A DNA stretch of 64,000 nt from Streptomyces sp. AA1529 (GTDB lineage Bacteria > Actinomycetota > Actinomycetes > Streptomycetales > Streptomycetaceae), in contig NZ_ALAP01000042.1 of NCBI RefSeq assembly GCF_000280905.1, positions 62,001-126,000 of the forward strand. Direction: 5' to 3'. The notes under the pieces were generated by a model. That model was not told the origin of the DNA. It worked only from the letters and a program-made list of their open reading frames with translations, and made no database searches. The translations under genes and the position numbers were made by a program. Shown piece after piece: positions 16,056 through 25,331 of the stretch. How positions within the stretch are numbered: the stretch's first letter is position 1; each line of letters opens with the position of its first letter.

Positions 16056-19013
16056 TCACCGTCGCGACAGTCGTGGCGCCTGGGGAGGTTTCTCCTCGCC
16101 TCGGCCTGCGGTGCGCGCGCTGCTGCGAGGACGGGAGTGCGCGCCGGCTGCGCTGGGCCGGGAACGTGGCAGCGTGGCTGTGGTGCGGGCTGCGAGCAGG
16201 GCACGGGTGGCTGCGTCCGGTTCCAGTCCCAGCTCGGCCAGCTGGCGTGTCAGCTTCTGGTAGGTGTGCTGGGCGGCCTCTGGACGTCCTGCGTTCTGGT
16301 TGAGACGGATCGAGTGCTGGTACAGCGCTTCGGTGTCGGGGTGGAGGCTGATCAGGCGGTCCAGAAGGTCGAGTGCGTTGTGCCTGTCCTGCTGGATGTC
16401 GCTTGCCTCGGCTTGGCGTGCCGCACGGATCGCGACGTCCGCTGCCTGCCGTGCGAGATTCTCCCGGATTCCGTCGGCCCACAGCAGGTCGACTCCCTGA
16501 CAGAAGGGGCCGCGGTAATCATCCAGAATATCCCGTGCAGCCATAATACAGCCGCTTCCGGCAGCGGTCGACAGTTCATTGATTTTCTGCCGGAAAGTGG
16601 AGAGATCGGTATCGATGAGTCCGGGTGCGAGTTTGTGGAATTCTCCTCTGAGGTGGATGAATTCGGCGTGCTGGAGTCCGGTGGCGGCGCGGAGAATGCG
16701 GCGGATGGAGCGGCGGAGGTTCTTCAGTTCTTTTGCGTGCTGTTCGGCTCCGCCGGCCAGGCGCAGGTTGTCGGCGATGTCCCTGGCGAGAAGTCCGGTT
16801 GGGTGGGAGGCCAGCAGGGCGAGGAACTCGCGGGCTTCGGCTCGTAGGTGGTTGCCGATGGGCTCGTCGCTGCCGCGTGCGTAGAGGGTGATGGGGCCGA
16901 GGAGTTGCAGCCGGACGGGTGCTGTTTCCTCGGGGGTTTCAGCGGTCGTGCTGGGCGATGAGCGGACGGGCTCGGCTTGCTCGTCGGCTGCTTGGCTGTC
17001 CGCTGTGTGCAAGGGGTCGGCCGGGGGTTCGCCGTCGCTGTCGTCGTCCTCAGCCGTCTCCTCGGTCTTGCGCTCGGTGGGGTCTGCGGGAGTTGCCCGG
17101 CTCGGGGCGGCTTCACTGTGCTGGCGAGGTGGTTGTCCGTGGGCTCCGAGAAGCAGGCTGGAGATCTCTCGGCTGGCGTCTTCGGTGACGTGGAAGACGC
17201 GCAGAGGGGCCTCTCCGGTGCCGCTGTTGGATGTTGGTGCCGCACGGCCCTTTGTTGTTGTCGTGCCGTCGTGGCCGATGTGCCAGCGAGCAGCTTGTGG
17301 AAGCACAGCGTCCAGGGTGAGGACGGTCAGAGTGCCGGAGGGGGCCTGTTCGGCCAGGGCTGTCAGCTCGGCGCCGTGGCCGGATACCTGGTCGGCGATG
17401 AGCACCAGTGTGTCGGGCTGATGAGGGTCTCCGGTCGGCGCACCGTCGGCTGCGCGGGACCCTTCGTGTTTCTCCTGCGTCTCCAGGATGTCGTGGTGGC
17501 GTGCGTGGGCGAGGAGGTGTTCCTGGCCTGCCTGGATCGCGTCGTCGAGGTCGGCTCCCTGCATCAGGCCGCGAACGTGGGGTGGGAGGGTGGGCAGGAG
17601 CCGGACGGCGAGCTGTCTGGGCAGAGCCGCGGTGACACGGGGTGGCTGCGGGCGCCGGCGTTCAGCCGCTGTGAGGATGCTGATCAGCAGGGCTCTGAGG
17701 GCGGCCTCGGCGCCTGGCCCGGTCCAGGTGCACGAGCGGGTCTTGGCGAGTTCCTCCAGCGATACTTCTACCTCGTCCCGGGTGCCGAGAGGAACGACGC
17801 CTTCGGGCTGCGGTGGTGGGGGCGGGGTACGGCGTGTGAGCAGGTCGCCTGTATCGGGTGCGGCGCGGGGTAGGTCCGCCTCTTGGGCGGCGCGGGTTGC
17901 CTGCTGCACCACGGTTGCGAGGTCTTCCGGCTCGCTGGCCGGGCTCCCTTGGCTGCTTTCGGGATCGTTGAGGGCGCGGCGGCGCTGATGGAAGCGGTAG
18001 AGGCGTAGCGCGGCGAGGAGCCCGGCTGCCGTGGTGATGCCGATGACGCCTGCTTCACCCACGCTGATCGCCGCGGATCCGTGAGAGGCCGGTAGTGCAT
18101 CGACTTGTTCGCGCTTGTCTTCTGCCTCGTGCCGGCGGTGGTCCTCGCCCGGCGTTGACGCGCGCGCCTCATCAGGGTCGGCCTGATCAGGTGCCGGTGT
18201 CGAGGTTGCCGGCGGTGCTGCAGGCGGCGGTGGCGAAGCTCTACTGGATGGCGGGGAGTCGGCTGCCGGCATGGGGAGGCGCAGGAGCCAGCCGGGCTGA
18301 AGCTGATTGGGGTCGGTCAGGCGACGGCCGTCTGGTTGGAGGCGGTCGCGGTTGGCGGCGAAGATGCGCGGCCATTTCACCGAGTTTCCCAGGTGCGTGT
18401 GGGCGATGTCCCACAAGCAGTCGCCCTCGGCGACGGTGTACTCGATGTATGCCTGGTCGGTTCGTGCTTGTTTCTGCCCGCCGCCCGCGGTGGGATCGTC
18501 GGTCGGTCCTGTCTGTGCTGTCGTCCCTGGGCGGTGCGGGGCGCTGAGGGTGGCTTGGGTGCCTGTGTGCTGGGGGATGGTGTGGGGCCGGGCTGCGGCT
18601 GTCTGGGGCCGCCAGACGGTCAGCAGCGCCACGACGAGGGTGCCGACGCACAACGCGGCGAGTGAGCCCTTGATCGATGCTGTGGCCAGGTGTTCGTGGT
18701 GGGCTGTCCGGTCCCGGAGCAGGTGGGGCAGGTGGGTGGTGTACCACCATGATTCGCGCAGGAGGCTGGCCGTGAAGGCGGCCCAGCAGGCCCATCCGGC
18801 CAGTGACAACAGGTCGAGTGCGAGGGGGTCGGTGAGCGGCTGGTCCAGCCTGGCGGCCAGGTCGCCCAGGGAGGTGACGCTGGAGGGCCAAGGGGTACCG
18901 CCTGCCTGCCAGAGCACGTAGGGCGCTCCGGCCAGCAGGGCTGCGGTGACGGCGCCTGTCGCCAGGGCGGTGACGGCGGCGGAGCCCCTTCGCTGGGGAG
19001 CGGTCGGTTTCAT
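16056..19013 (-). CDS. Membrane LysM-BTAD protein, last gene of the Tad operon
   Basis: This 985-residue protein has two to three N-terminal membrane segments (about 12-33, 66-86, 116-134). A LysM domain follows (about 190-247, with EGDCLWDIAHTHLG), then a Pro-rich stretch and one more hydrophobic segment (about 330-350: GVIGITTAAGLLAAL). A long variable region follows, then a C-terminal bacterial transcriptional activator (BTAD) type TPR domain (roughly 750-935, with VRLQLLGPITLYARG at its start). The fusion suggests a wall-anchored sensor or scaffold tied to pilus output. I chose ATG at 19013 over a GTG at 19070 because it has an AGAAGG site and does not overlap the preceding gene. The C-terminal 40 residues are basic and low-complexity. 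Confidence 0.75.
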   Translation of the reverse strand: MKPTAPQRRGSAAVTALATGAVTAALLAGAPYVLWQAGGTPWPSSVTSLGDLAARLDQPLTDPLALDLLSLAGWACWAAFTASLLRESWWYTTHLPHLLRDRTAHHEHLATASIKGSLAALCVGTLVVALLTVWRPQTAAARPHTIPQHTGTQATLSAPHRPGTTAQTGPTDDPTAGGGQKQARTDQAYIEYTVAEGDCLWDIAHTHLGNSVKWPRIFAANRDRLQPDGRRLTDPNQLQPGWLLRLPMPAADSPPSSRASPPPPAAPPATSTPAPDQADPDEARASTPGEDHRRHEAEDKREQVDALPASHGSAAISVGEAGVIGITTAAGLLAALRLYRFHQRRRALNDPESSQGSPASEPEDLATVVQQATRAAQEADLPRAAPDTGDLLTRRTPPPPPQPEGVVPLGTRDEVEVSLEELAKTRSCTWTGPGAEAALRALLISILTAAERRRPQPPRVTAALPRQLAVRLLPTLPPHVRGLMQGADLDDAIQAGQEHLLAHARHHDILETQEKHEGSRAADGAPTGDPHQPDTLVLIADQVSGHGAELTALAEQAPSGTLTVLTLDAVLPQAARWHIGHDGTTTTKGRAAPTSNSGTGEAPLRVFHVTEDASREISSLLLGAHGQPPRQHSEAAPSRATPADPTERKTEETAEDDDSDGEPPADPLHTADSQAADEQAEPVRSSPSTTAETPEETAPVRLQLLGPITLYARGSDEPIGNHLRAEAREFLALLASHPTGLLARDIADNLRLAGGAEQHAKELKNLRRSIRRILRAATGLQHAEFIHLRGEFHKLAPGLIDTDLSTFRQKINELSTAAGSGCIMAARDILDDYRGPFCQGVDLLWADGIRENLARQAADVAIRAARQAEASDIQQDRHNALDLLDRLISLHPDTEALYQHSIRLNQNAGRPEAAQHTYQKLTRQLAELGLEPDAATRALLAARTTATLPRSRPSAAGAHSRPRSSARTAGRGEEKPPQAPRLSRR

Positions 19014-19050
19014 GGCCTGGTTCGCCCTTCTCGCCGTTGCATCGGGCTGG

Positions 19051-19506
19051 CTAGTGCGCAGAGGTGACACGTTGGGCGTGTGCCGTCGCGCCCGCTCGTG
19101 CGGTCAAGGTGTGTTTGCCGATGAGCTTGAGGATCTGGGTGGGCTGGCGGTGGGTGACGCGGACGGTGACTTTGTCCTGCCGTGTGCTCACGGTGGCGCT
19201 GTCGCCGCTGGAGGCGACGTAGCGTCGGGCGTTGGCTTCGGCCTGGGCGGTGCGCAGCCGGACCGTGCCGTGGCGCAGCTGGTCCACGTCGACCTGTTGT
19301 GCTCCGGTTCGGGCGGCTTCTTGTGCGATGTCCTGGGCGCGTGCGGCGGCGGCCAGGGCCAGGCCGCCGTCGATCACGATGCCCGCGAACAGCCACAGCA
19401 CCACCACGCCACCGGCCACGGCGACGACGACCTGTCCCCGGTCCTCCCGCCCGCCTTCCCGGAGGTCATAGAGCCCGGGAGGGAAGCGGCGAGCCAGCGG
19501 GGTCAT
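19051..19506 (-). CDS. TadG-like pseudopilin / pilus assembly protein
   Basis: A 151-residue protein with a short polar N-terminus, then DRGQVVVAVAGG and a single hydrophobic helix (about 24-50), then a helical Ala-rich domain and a small beta-rich end (TVSTRQDKVTVRVTHRQPTQ). This is the pattern of TadE/F/G-like minor pilins, inserted by their N-terminal helix. ATG is preceded by AGGAG and overlaps the stop of the gene before it (ATGA). Confidence 0.75.
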   Translation of the reverse strand: MTPLARRFPPGLYDLREGGREDRGQVVVAVAGGVVVLWLFAGIVIDGGLALAAAARAQDIAQEAARTGAQQVDVDQLRHGTVRLRTAQAEANARRYVASSGDSATVSTRQDKVTVRVTHRQPTQILKLIGKHTLTARAGATAHAQRVTSAH

Positions 19507-19964
19507 GTCGTGCTCCTGTAGGTGTCGACCGGGGAGATCGCGTTCCCTTGGAGCTGCACGGTGCCCGGCATGCGGGTCTTCGAGAGGTCCGCCAGGTCCG
19601 CGGTGCACGTCACCTTCGCGGTGACTGCCCCTCCGGGCTTCAGTCCCGCCGTGGTGAGGGATACCTGCGGGTGTGTGCAGGAGGACCGCGCGTTCCCCAG
19701 AGCGGTTTTTGCGGCGTGTTGCGCTGCGGTGCGGGCGGCTGTCTCGGTGCGGGCGATGGAGGCAGCGCGGGCGGCTTGGTGCGCCGCATCGCCCACGACC
19801 AGGCGCGCGTCGGCGAGTCGTCCGAGCGCGACGGTGACCAGCCCGAGCAGGACGATCAGCGGAACGAGCAAGACCAGCTCCACCGTGCTCGAACCTCGGT
19901 CGCGCTCCGGCGTTGGGAGAAGGCGGGGCCACGCGGTCTGGCGGCTACGGGTTGCGGGGTTCAC
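19503..19964 (-). CDS. TadE-family minor pilin
   Basis: A 153-residue protein with DRGSSTVELVLLVPLIVLLG near residues 21-40, the TadE signature of an acidic residue at the start of a hydrophobic pilin helix. The soluble part has two Cys (SSCTHPQV and KVTCTADL) that could pair outside the cell. The GTG start overlaps the upstream stop (GTGA) and its stop overlaps the TadG-like ATG. Confidence 0.8.
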   Translation of the reverse strand: MNPATRSRQTAWPRLLPTPERDRGSSTVELVLLVPLIVLLGLVTVALGRLADARLVVGDAAHQAARAASIARTETAARTAAQHAAKTALGNARSSCTHPQVSLTTAGLKPGGAVTAKVTCTADLADLSKTRMPGTVQLQGNAISPVDTYRSTT

Positions 19965-20368
19965 TGTTGGCCGTCCTCGGGTGTGGTGAGGCGTTCGGTG
20001 GCCCCTGCGGCGGCGCCGGAGGCGCGCAGCTCCAGCAGGGGTACGGCCTGCAGGACACCGCCGGTCACGTGAGCGCTCACGCGGGTGGGTGAGCGGGTCA
20101 CGTCCACGTGCGGGCTGGTGAGGATCCGTCCGGCCAGGGTGCCCATGCGGTGCCGGGCCTGCGCCCGGCCGTCGGCGGCGCTGGCGTGCTGGGGCCGGGC
20201 GGCTGCCAGGGCGTCCTGGGCGATGAATTGCGCGATGTGCTGGGCGTGCCAGGCCAGTGCGAGCTGCACCGCCACCAGGGAGGTCAGGATCAACAGCGGG
20301 AAGAGGATGACCAGCTGTGTGGTGGCCGCACCTCGGTCCTCGCGCAGGGCACAGGCTTGGGAGTGCAT
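19961..20368 (-). CDS. TadE/TadF-like minor pilin
   Basis: A 135-residue protein with EDRGAATTQLVILFPLLILT near the N-terminus, a pilin-like helix in which Thr-Gln replaces the usual Val-Glu, then a helical Ala-rich segment and a beta segment. Closely coupled to the TadE gene after it and 3 nt from the Flp gene before it. It is the second of three consecutive TadE/F/G-like genes. Confidence 0.75.
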   Translation of the reverse strand: MHSQACALREDRGAATTQLVILFPLLILTSLVAVQLALAWHAQHIAQFIAQDALAAARPQHASAADGRAQARHRMGTLAGRILTSPHVDVTRSPTRVSAHVTGGVLQAVPLLELRASGAAAGATERLTTPEDGQQ

Positions 20369-20371
20369 GCT

Positions 20372-20572
20372 TCAGCCCAGGTCGATGCCGTTGGCCCGGC
20401 CCAGGACCTTGGCGGTGATCACGCTGAGCGCGCCGATGGCGAGAAGCGCCAGGAGTGCTGTGACGACGATGGTCTCGGTGGTGTAGCCATCGTCCCGGCG
20501 GATTTTCTGGCGCAGTGTCGCCCGGTGCTCCGCAGAGGCGAGGCGGTGGAAGAAGCGGGTGAGGTGGCGCAT
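20372..20572 (-). CDS. Flp-type major pilin (prepilin)
   Basis: A 66-residue protein with a basic N-terminus, DDGYTTETIVVTALLALLAI from residue 27, and a hydrophobic helix to about 57. The Gly-Tyr-x-x-Glu arrangement (Gly29, Glu33) fits a prepilin peptidase site followed by the helix-start Glu. Size and place between TadC and the TadE genes match Flp pilins. No TadV/CpaA prepilin peptidase gene is in the window, so processing must rely on one elsewhere. Confidence 0.75.
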   Translation of the reverse strand: MRHLTRFFHRLASAEHRATLRQKIRRDDGYTTETIVVTALLALLAIGALSVITAKVLGRANGIDLG

Positions 20573-20628
20573 GTGCTGCTCTTTCGTCGTGCAGTACGTA
20601 CAGGTGGGGAGAGACGGAGCCGGGCGGG

Positions 20629-21522
20629 TCAGGCGACGGCGAGGACGTGGGCAAGTGCCGGGTAGCCGATGAGCAGCAGGAAGGCGGCGAAGAGTCCGAC
20701 CAGGGGGAGGGACATCTGCTCGGTGGCCGCCTGCGCTGCGCCGTCGGCTTCGCTCAGGCGGCGCCTGCGCATCGCGCGGGCCTTCGCCGTCAGCGAGGCT
20801 CGGACCTTGGCGCCCTCGCTGCCGGCCAACTCCAGTGTGGAGGCGAGTTCGACGAGGTCGGACACGGCGAGGGTGCGGCCTAGGCCGGCCAGGTGCGGCC
20901 AGGGGTTGGTGCGGGTCAGCTCCGCGACGTGCAAGGCGTGCCGCACCTTGCCCGCGGCCCAGCCCTGCGGTGCGGCGACGGCCTGTGCGAGGGCTTGCTG
21001 GACTCCTGCACCACCGGCCAGGCCGATTACGGTCAGGTCGAGGATGACGGCGAGGACGTGCCGCATCTCGCGTCGTCGCTCCTCCGCCTGCTTACGCACC
21101 GCCAGGTCAGGGGCGAAGAACAATGCCGCCGCGAGGACGAGGGACCCCGACAGCGGCATCCACCAGCCGCCGGCCTGCACACCGGCGAGAGTGAACAGGG
21201 CAGCAGCCGCCCACGGCATGAGAAGACCGGCCATGGCGCACGTTGCCTTTCCTGCCAGGTGCGCCTCGATGTCTGTCCCGCAGACCGCGAGGTCGGATCG
21301 CAACGCACCGGTCGGGCATCCCAGCACGCGCACCACGGGTACGGCCCGCTTGCCCAGCCGGGTAGCCCACTCCCCCTCAGCAGCGGGTGGTGCGCTCTCG
21401 GCCGGTGCGGGGGTCTCGATGGTCACCAGAACCTGCGTCAGGGCGACGCGGGGCGGGCGAAGGCCGAAAGCGAGGGCTGCGACTCCTGCGCCGAACAGCG
21501 CTCCGAGAATCGGGACGATCAC
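20629..21522 (-). CDS. TadC-type inner-membrane platform protein (type II secretion F family)
   Basis: The 297-residue protein has an N-terminal membrane helix (about 2-20), a pair of hydrophobic segments around 95-135, a cytoplasmic helical region (MRHVLAVILDLTVIGLAGGA, GVQQALAQAVA) and C-terminal membrane helices (LPLVGLFAAFLLLIGYPALA). This matches the T2SSF/TadC fold that couples the TadA motor to pilin extraction. Its ATG overlaps the TadB stop by 4 nt. Confidence 0.85.
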   Translation of the reverse strand: MIVPILGALFGAGVAALAFGLRPPRVALTQVLVTIETPAPAESAPPAAEGEWATRLGKRAVPVVRVLGCPTGALRSDLAVCGTDIEAHLAGKATCAMAGLLMPWAAAALFTLAGVQAGGWWMPLSGSLVLAAALFFAPDLAVRKQAEERRREMRHVLAVILDLTVIGLAGGAGVQQALAQAVAAPQGWAAGKVRHALHVAELTRTNPWPHLAGLGRTLAVSDLVELASTLELAGSEGAKVRASLTAKARAMRRRRLSEADGAAQAATEQMSLPLVGLFAAFLLLIGYPALAHVLAVA

Positions 21523-22436
21523 TGGGCACCCCCCGTGGTCGCGCCCGCGTGCGAGGGGGTGAGGAGACGGACGGGCTCTTCGATGCGGCTGATCACGCTC
21601 ATCCAGGTGAAGGACAGGGCGAACAGGGCGCCCACCGTGGCCAGCACCACCTGCCCGGAGAGTGTGTTGAAGGGGTCGAGGTAGGGGCGGTTGAAGACCG
21701 TGAGCCCCACGGCCATGCCGACGGTGACGGTGACGGTCACCCGCACTCCGGTGCGGATGCTGGCCCGTCCGGCCTCAACCCGCTGGCGCATGGCGACCTG
21801 CTCGCGTACCGAGTCGGCCAGCTCCCCCAACAGGGCGGCGAGCTGGCTTGCCTGCTTACGGGCGGCCATCACCAGGGAAGTCACCACGACGTCGGCGACC
21901 GGGTCGTCGACTTGGTGGGCGAAGCCTTCGAGCGCCTCGGGCAGCGGTCGTCCTTCACGGACGGCTGCCGCGAGCGCGTGCAGTTCCTTCTCCAACGCGG
22001 CCGGCGGGATGTCGCAGGTGGCGAGGATGGTCTGCTCCATCCCGGCCGCGGCCGAGAGGGTGTCGCGCAGCATCTCCGTCCACGTCGCCAACGCCTCAAG
22101 CCGCTCCGTACGCCCCCGCGCCTGGACATCGGGGCCGAGCAGACCGGGCAAGGTGATCGCTCCGATGACCGTGAGCACGCCGGCAACCGGCCACCCCGTC
22201 AAGGCGCCGGTCACCGCTCCCCCGAATACGGCCAGGGCCATGCGGCGTCGGCTGCGCCAACCAGGCGGGATCTGCCGCGCCGCCCACCGCCATCCCCCGG
22301 CCTTCCCGGCGGTGTCGTCCTCCGCTTCTGGCCGGGGCTTCACACCGCGTGCCATGGCGACAGCTCCCGCGCCGAACGTCGCACCGAGCCCGGCGGTGAG
22401 CACACCCATCGTGGCGTCCATCGGCAGCACACTCAT
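21519..22436 (-). CDS. TadB-type inner-membrane platform protein (type II secretion F family)
   Basis: The 305-residue protein has membrane helices near the N-terminus and at 70-100, a T2SSF core with WTEMLRDTLSAAAGMEQTIL and GRPLPEALEGFAHQVDDPVA, and two C-terminal membrane helices (VTVTVTVGMAVGLTVF; VVLATVGALFALSFTWM). It pairs with TadC. The ATG at 22436 touches the TadA stop (TGATG), indicating translational coupling; earlier in-frame starts lie inside TadA. Confidence 0.85.
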   Translation of the reverse strand: MSVLPMDATMGVLTAGLGATFGAGAVAMARGVKPRPEAEDDTAGKAGGWRWAARQIPPGWRSRRRMALAVFGGAVTGALTGWPVAGVLTVIGAITLPGLLGPDVQARGRTERLEALATWTEMLRDTLSAAAGMEQTILATCDIPPAALEKELHALAAAVREGRPLPEALEGFAHQVDDPVADVVVTSLVMAARKQASQLAALLGELADSVREQVAMRQRVEAGRASIRTGVRVTVTVTVGMAVGLTVFNRPYLDPFNTLSGQVVLATVGALFALSFTWMSVISRIEEPVRLLTPSHAGATTGGAQ

Positions 22437-23749
22437 CACCGCGCCTCCCATCCGGCAGCGGCCAGCTCGGTGGCGGTCTCCGCACGCAGCGGCGCCGCAG
22501 GCACACCGCGCCGGTCGGGGCCGGGCTGGTAGACCTCGTTGGAGACGATCTGCGCGCCGTCCGCGTCCACGACCTCCCGCACGGAATCCACACAGCGCCG
22601 TCCGCCGGTATCCCAGCCCAGATGGACGACGAAGTGCACAGCCGAGGCCACCATCAGGTTCGTCGCCTCCAGCGACAGACGCTCCGGCGACTGAGCCGCG
22701 TAGGCCGCCAGCTTCGTGAACACTCCACGCGAGGTGGAGGCGTGGATGGTGGAGAGCGAGCCGTCGTTGCCCTGCGACATCGCATTGCACATGGGGATGA
22801 CTTCGCTGCCGCGGATCTCGCCGACGATCACCCGGTCGGGCGTCATGCGCAGCCCCCAGCGAACCAGCTCCGCCTGGTCGACGGCGCCGGCGCCTTCGAT
22901 GTTCGGTTCACGGGCCTGTATGGCGACCACATTCGGATGGGCTGCGGTATGGGCGTCCAGGCCGAGTTCGAAGGTGTCCTCGATGGTCACCAGCCGCTCA
23001 TGCGGCGGAATCTCCGAGGCGAGCGCCCGCAAAACGGTGGTCTTGCCGACGTTGGTGCCCCCGCCGACGATGATGTTCTTCCGCGCCCGCACCAGCGCCG
23101 CCAGAAACCCCGCCATGCCGTCGTCGCACACACCCAGCCGAACGAGGTCGGTCATGGTGGCGTGCTTGAGGCGATGCCGGCGGATGGAGAGTGCCACCCG
23201 GTCGGTGACTGCCATGACGGCGAACAGCCGGGAGCCGTCGGCCAGCTGAAGGTTCAGCCGCGGCACGCCGCGGTCGAAGCGCCGCTCCTCCCCCTCGGTC
23301 CGGGCAGCCAGTGTCCGCAGCCGTTCGATCAGCTCCGCGTCCGAGGACGCCACCGGGGCCGAGCGGTACCAGTCGCCGCGGCCGTCACGGACCCAGACGT
23401 TGTCGGAGCCGTTGACGCAGATGTTCTCCACGTTCTCGTCGGCCAGCAAGCGCTCCAACGCTCCGGCGCCCACCAGCGCATCGGTGACCCGCTGCGTGAT
23501 CTCCCGCTCGGCTTCCGGGCCCATGGCCCGGCCTCCTCGCGCTAGTGCCTCCCTGCGCTGCTGCCCGAGTTCTTCGGCCAGGAGCTGGCTGATGGTGTGC
23601 CGACGCTGTTGCTCGTTCTCGGGCGGCAGAGCGGCTGCTTCGCGTTCATGCGCGTACTCGGCCAGACGGACAGTAACGCGCTGCTGCACCGCAGCGGCCA
23701 GCCCCGTCACGCCGGCTGGGTCAGCGGCATTCCCTGCGGTGACGGTCAC
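22436..23749 (-). CDS. TadA/CpaF pilus assembly ATPase
   Basis: The 437-residue ATPase is of the PilT/VirB11 superfamily. It has Walker A GGGTNVGKTT (229-238), an acidic Asp box TIEDTFEL (255-262), Walker B VIVGEIRG (307-314) and the His box SLSTIHA (331-337). The N-terminal domain has ENICVNGSDNVWV, a usual CpaF feature. It is the only motor ATPase of the operon, as in other Tad systems. GTG start, overlapping the TadZ-like stop (GTGA). Confidence 0.92.
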   Translation of the reverse strand: MTVTAGNAADPAGVTGLAAAVQQRVTVRLAEYAHEREAAALPPENEQQRRHTISQLLAEELGQQRREALARGGRAMGPEAEREITQRVTDALVGAGALERLLADENVENICVNGSDNVWVRDGRGDWYRSAPVASSDAELIERLRTLAARTEGEERRFDRGVPRLNLQLADGSRLFAVMAVTDRVALSIRRHRLKHATMTDLVRLGVCDDGMAGFLAALVRARKNIIVGGGTNVGKTTVLRALASEIPPHERLVTIEDTFELGLDAHTAAHPNVVAIQAREPNIEGAGAVDQAELVRWGLRMTPDRVIVGEIRGSEVIPMCNAMSQGNDGSLSTIHASTSRGVFTKLAAYAAQSPERLSLEATNLMVASAVHFVVHLGWDTGGRRCVDSVREVVDADGAQIVSNEVYQPGPDRRGVPAAPLRAETATELAAAGWEAR

Positions 23750-24540
23750 CGGATACTCCTCTCGCTCAGCACGTCCGCCAGGAAGCCGGCGCGGGAGGGG
23801 CCGCCCTGCCCGGACTCGATCAGTCGCCCAGCCAGCTGGCGCGCTGCTCTGAGCAGGGACGAGGTGCGAAGGCCCTCGGGCTGGAGTCGTCCGTGTCGTG
23901 TGCCACCCAGCACATCAGCGCTCTTTGCATCCCAGGGCAGTAGCGCCACGTTCTCGATCTCCAACGCCGCACTGACCTCGCTCGGCGCGTAGGGGCACTG
24001 CCCCAGCACACACAGCGTCAGCCGGCCCGCGCCCTGCGCCAGGTCCGACGCCTGGGCATAGACATGTGCCAGGGCTTCGGCGCCCCCTCGGGCAACGAGC
24101 AGTACCTCGTCGGCCGCGCGGGCCAACTTCTGCGTCTCGATGGTGAGGCGCCCCAGGTCGAGCAGGATGCTGCCGTAGTCCTTCTCCTCTCCCCGCAGCA
24201 CCCTTGTCCCTCCGTCACCACCGAGGAGCCGCACAGCCTCCGTGCACGGTCCCCTGCCGCTGGGAGCCAGCACCGCACGCACCCCGACCGGTAGCTCCCT
24301 GGCGGCCCCCAGCAGCGACCCGGGCTGCGGCTGCCCCACAACAGCCGCCACATCCAGCAACCCTGGGCTGTGCGGCAGCGAAAACCGCGCCGCCAAATCG
24401 CCACCCCACACACCGGCCTCCACCACCACCGGCCGCACCCCGCCATCTGCCCCCTGGGGCCATGCGGCAGCCAGCGCCAGCGCCGAAGTAGTCACACCGG
24501 GGGCACCCGCGATCGACCCGAGGGCGATCAACCGGCGCAT
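23746..24540 (-). CDS. TadZ/CpaE-like MinD-family protein with a degenerate P-loop
   Basis: A 264-residue protein with the MinD/ParA fold signature at its start: GSIAGAPGVTTSALALAAAW. The usual Lys of the deviant Walker A (KGGxGKT) is replaced (GAPGVTT), so ATP binding is doubtful. TadZ proteins often have atypical P-loops and act as polar localisers of the pilus machine. Downstream parts (SILLDLGRLTIET, DEVLLVARGGAEALAHV, LCVLGQCPYAPSEV) follow the fold. The gene lies between CpaB-like and TadA, its canonical place. Confidence 0.78.
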   Translation of the reverse strand: MRRLIALGSIAGAPGVTTSALALAAAWPQGADGGVRPVVVEAGVWGGDLAARFSLPHSPGLLDVAAVVGQPQPGSLLGAARELPVGVRAVLAPSGRGPCTEAVRLLGGDGGTRVLRGEEKDYGSILLDLGRLTIETQKLARAADEVLLVARGGAEALAHVYAQASDLAQGAGRLTLCVLGQCPYAPSEVSAALEIENVALLPWDAKSADVLGGTRHGRLQPEGLRTSSLLRAARQLAGRLIESGQGGPSRAGFLADVLSERSIR

Positions 24541-25256
24541 CAGGGCGCCTCCCTGCTGCTCGCCGGGAGGACCACCAGACGCGGGTGCGCGATCTGCGTG
24601 GCGCGGCGAGCCGCCGCCGTGGCGACCAGCACCCGCACCTCACGCACTCCCCCGGCAGACTTCGCAGCTCTCGCTCCTGCCACGGTGCCCACCACCGCGC
24701 TTGGCAGCTCCTCGGTGGCCTCCTCGTCCTTGTGGCCGGCCGGTGTTCCGTCGTCCGGGCCGGGCAGGATGGCCACCCGGTCGCCGCGCGCCAGGTTCGA
24801 GGGAGCGGCGGCGGCTTCGAGCCCGAGCGTGACCTGGGAGCTCCCCTTCGGCGGGAAGGCGGCAGAGTGACCGACCATGCCCGGGGCGAGCAGCGAGCCC
24901 GCCACCAGCGGGACCCGGGCCTGCTTCCCCAGCGCCTGACTGCGACGCTCGACCGGAATCACCCCCGAATCGGCCGCTACCTGCACGGTCCGCAGGTCCT
25001 TCGCGGTCAGCACCTTGCCCGCCGGAACATCCTTCGCCAGCACCAGCACATCCGCGCGCTCGCCGACCGCCGACACGATCCAGGTGAACCCCACCGCCGA
25101 GACCAGCACCGCACTGGCCCCGCCCCACATCCAGCCCCTACGCCGACGCCGCGCCCCAGCTACCGGAGCAGGGTGCTGCCCAGACCCGCCTGAACGCGCT
25201 CCGGGAACACCCGTGCCCGCGTGCTTCGGCGGGGAAGAAGACAAGGGGGTACCCAC
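24540..25256 (-). CDS. CpaB/RcpC-like SAF-domain pilus protein
   Basis: A protein of about 238 residues with a basic segment and one membrane helix (RRRRRGWMWGGASAVLVSAV, then GFTWIVSAV), then a SAF domain (VLVLAKDVPAGKVLTAKDLR). This matches CpaB/RcpC of Tad systems, which sit at the cell envelope. I chose GTG at 25256 because GAGG lies 5 nt before it; a longer start at 25301 lacks a site. Stop and TadZ start overlap (TGATG). Confidence 0.75.
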   Translation of the reverse strand: MGTPLSSSPPKHAGTGVPGARSGGSGQHPAPVAGARRRRRGWMWGGASAVLVSAVGFTWIVSAVGERADVLVLAKDVPAGKVLTAKDLRTVQVAADSGVIPVERRSQALGKQARVPLVAGSLLAPGMVGHSAAFPPKGSSQVTLGLEAAAAPSNLARGDRVAILPGPDDGTPAGHKDEEATEELPSAVVGTVAGARAAKSAGGVREVRVLVATAAARRATQIAHPRLVVLPASSREAP

Positions 25257-25331
25257 AAACACCTCGCACAAAGAAAAGACGATTACAACGCCGCCCGGCA
25301 TTCCGGAGGGGCTGCTTCAACAGGTCACAGG

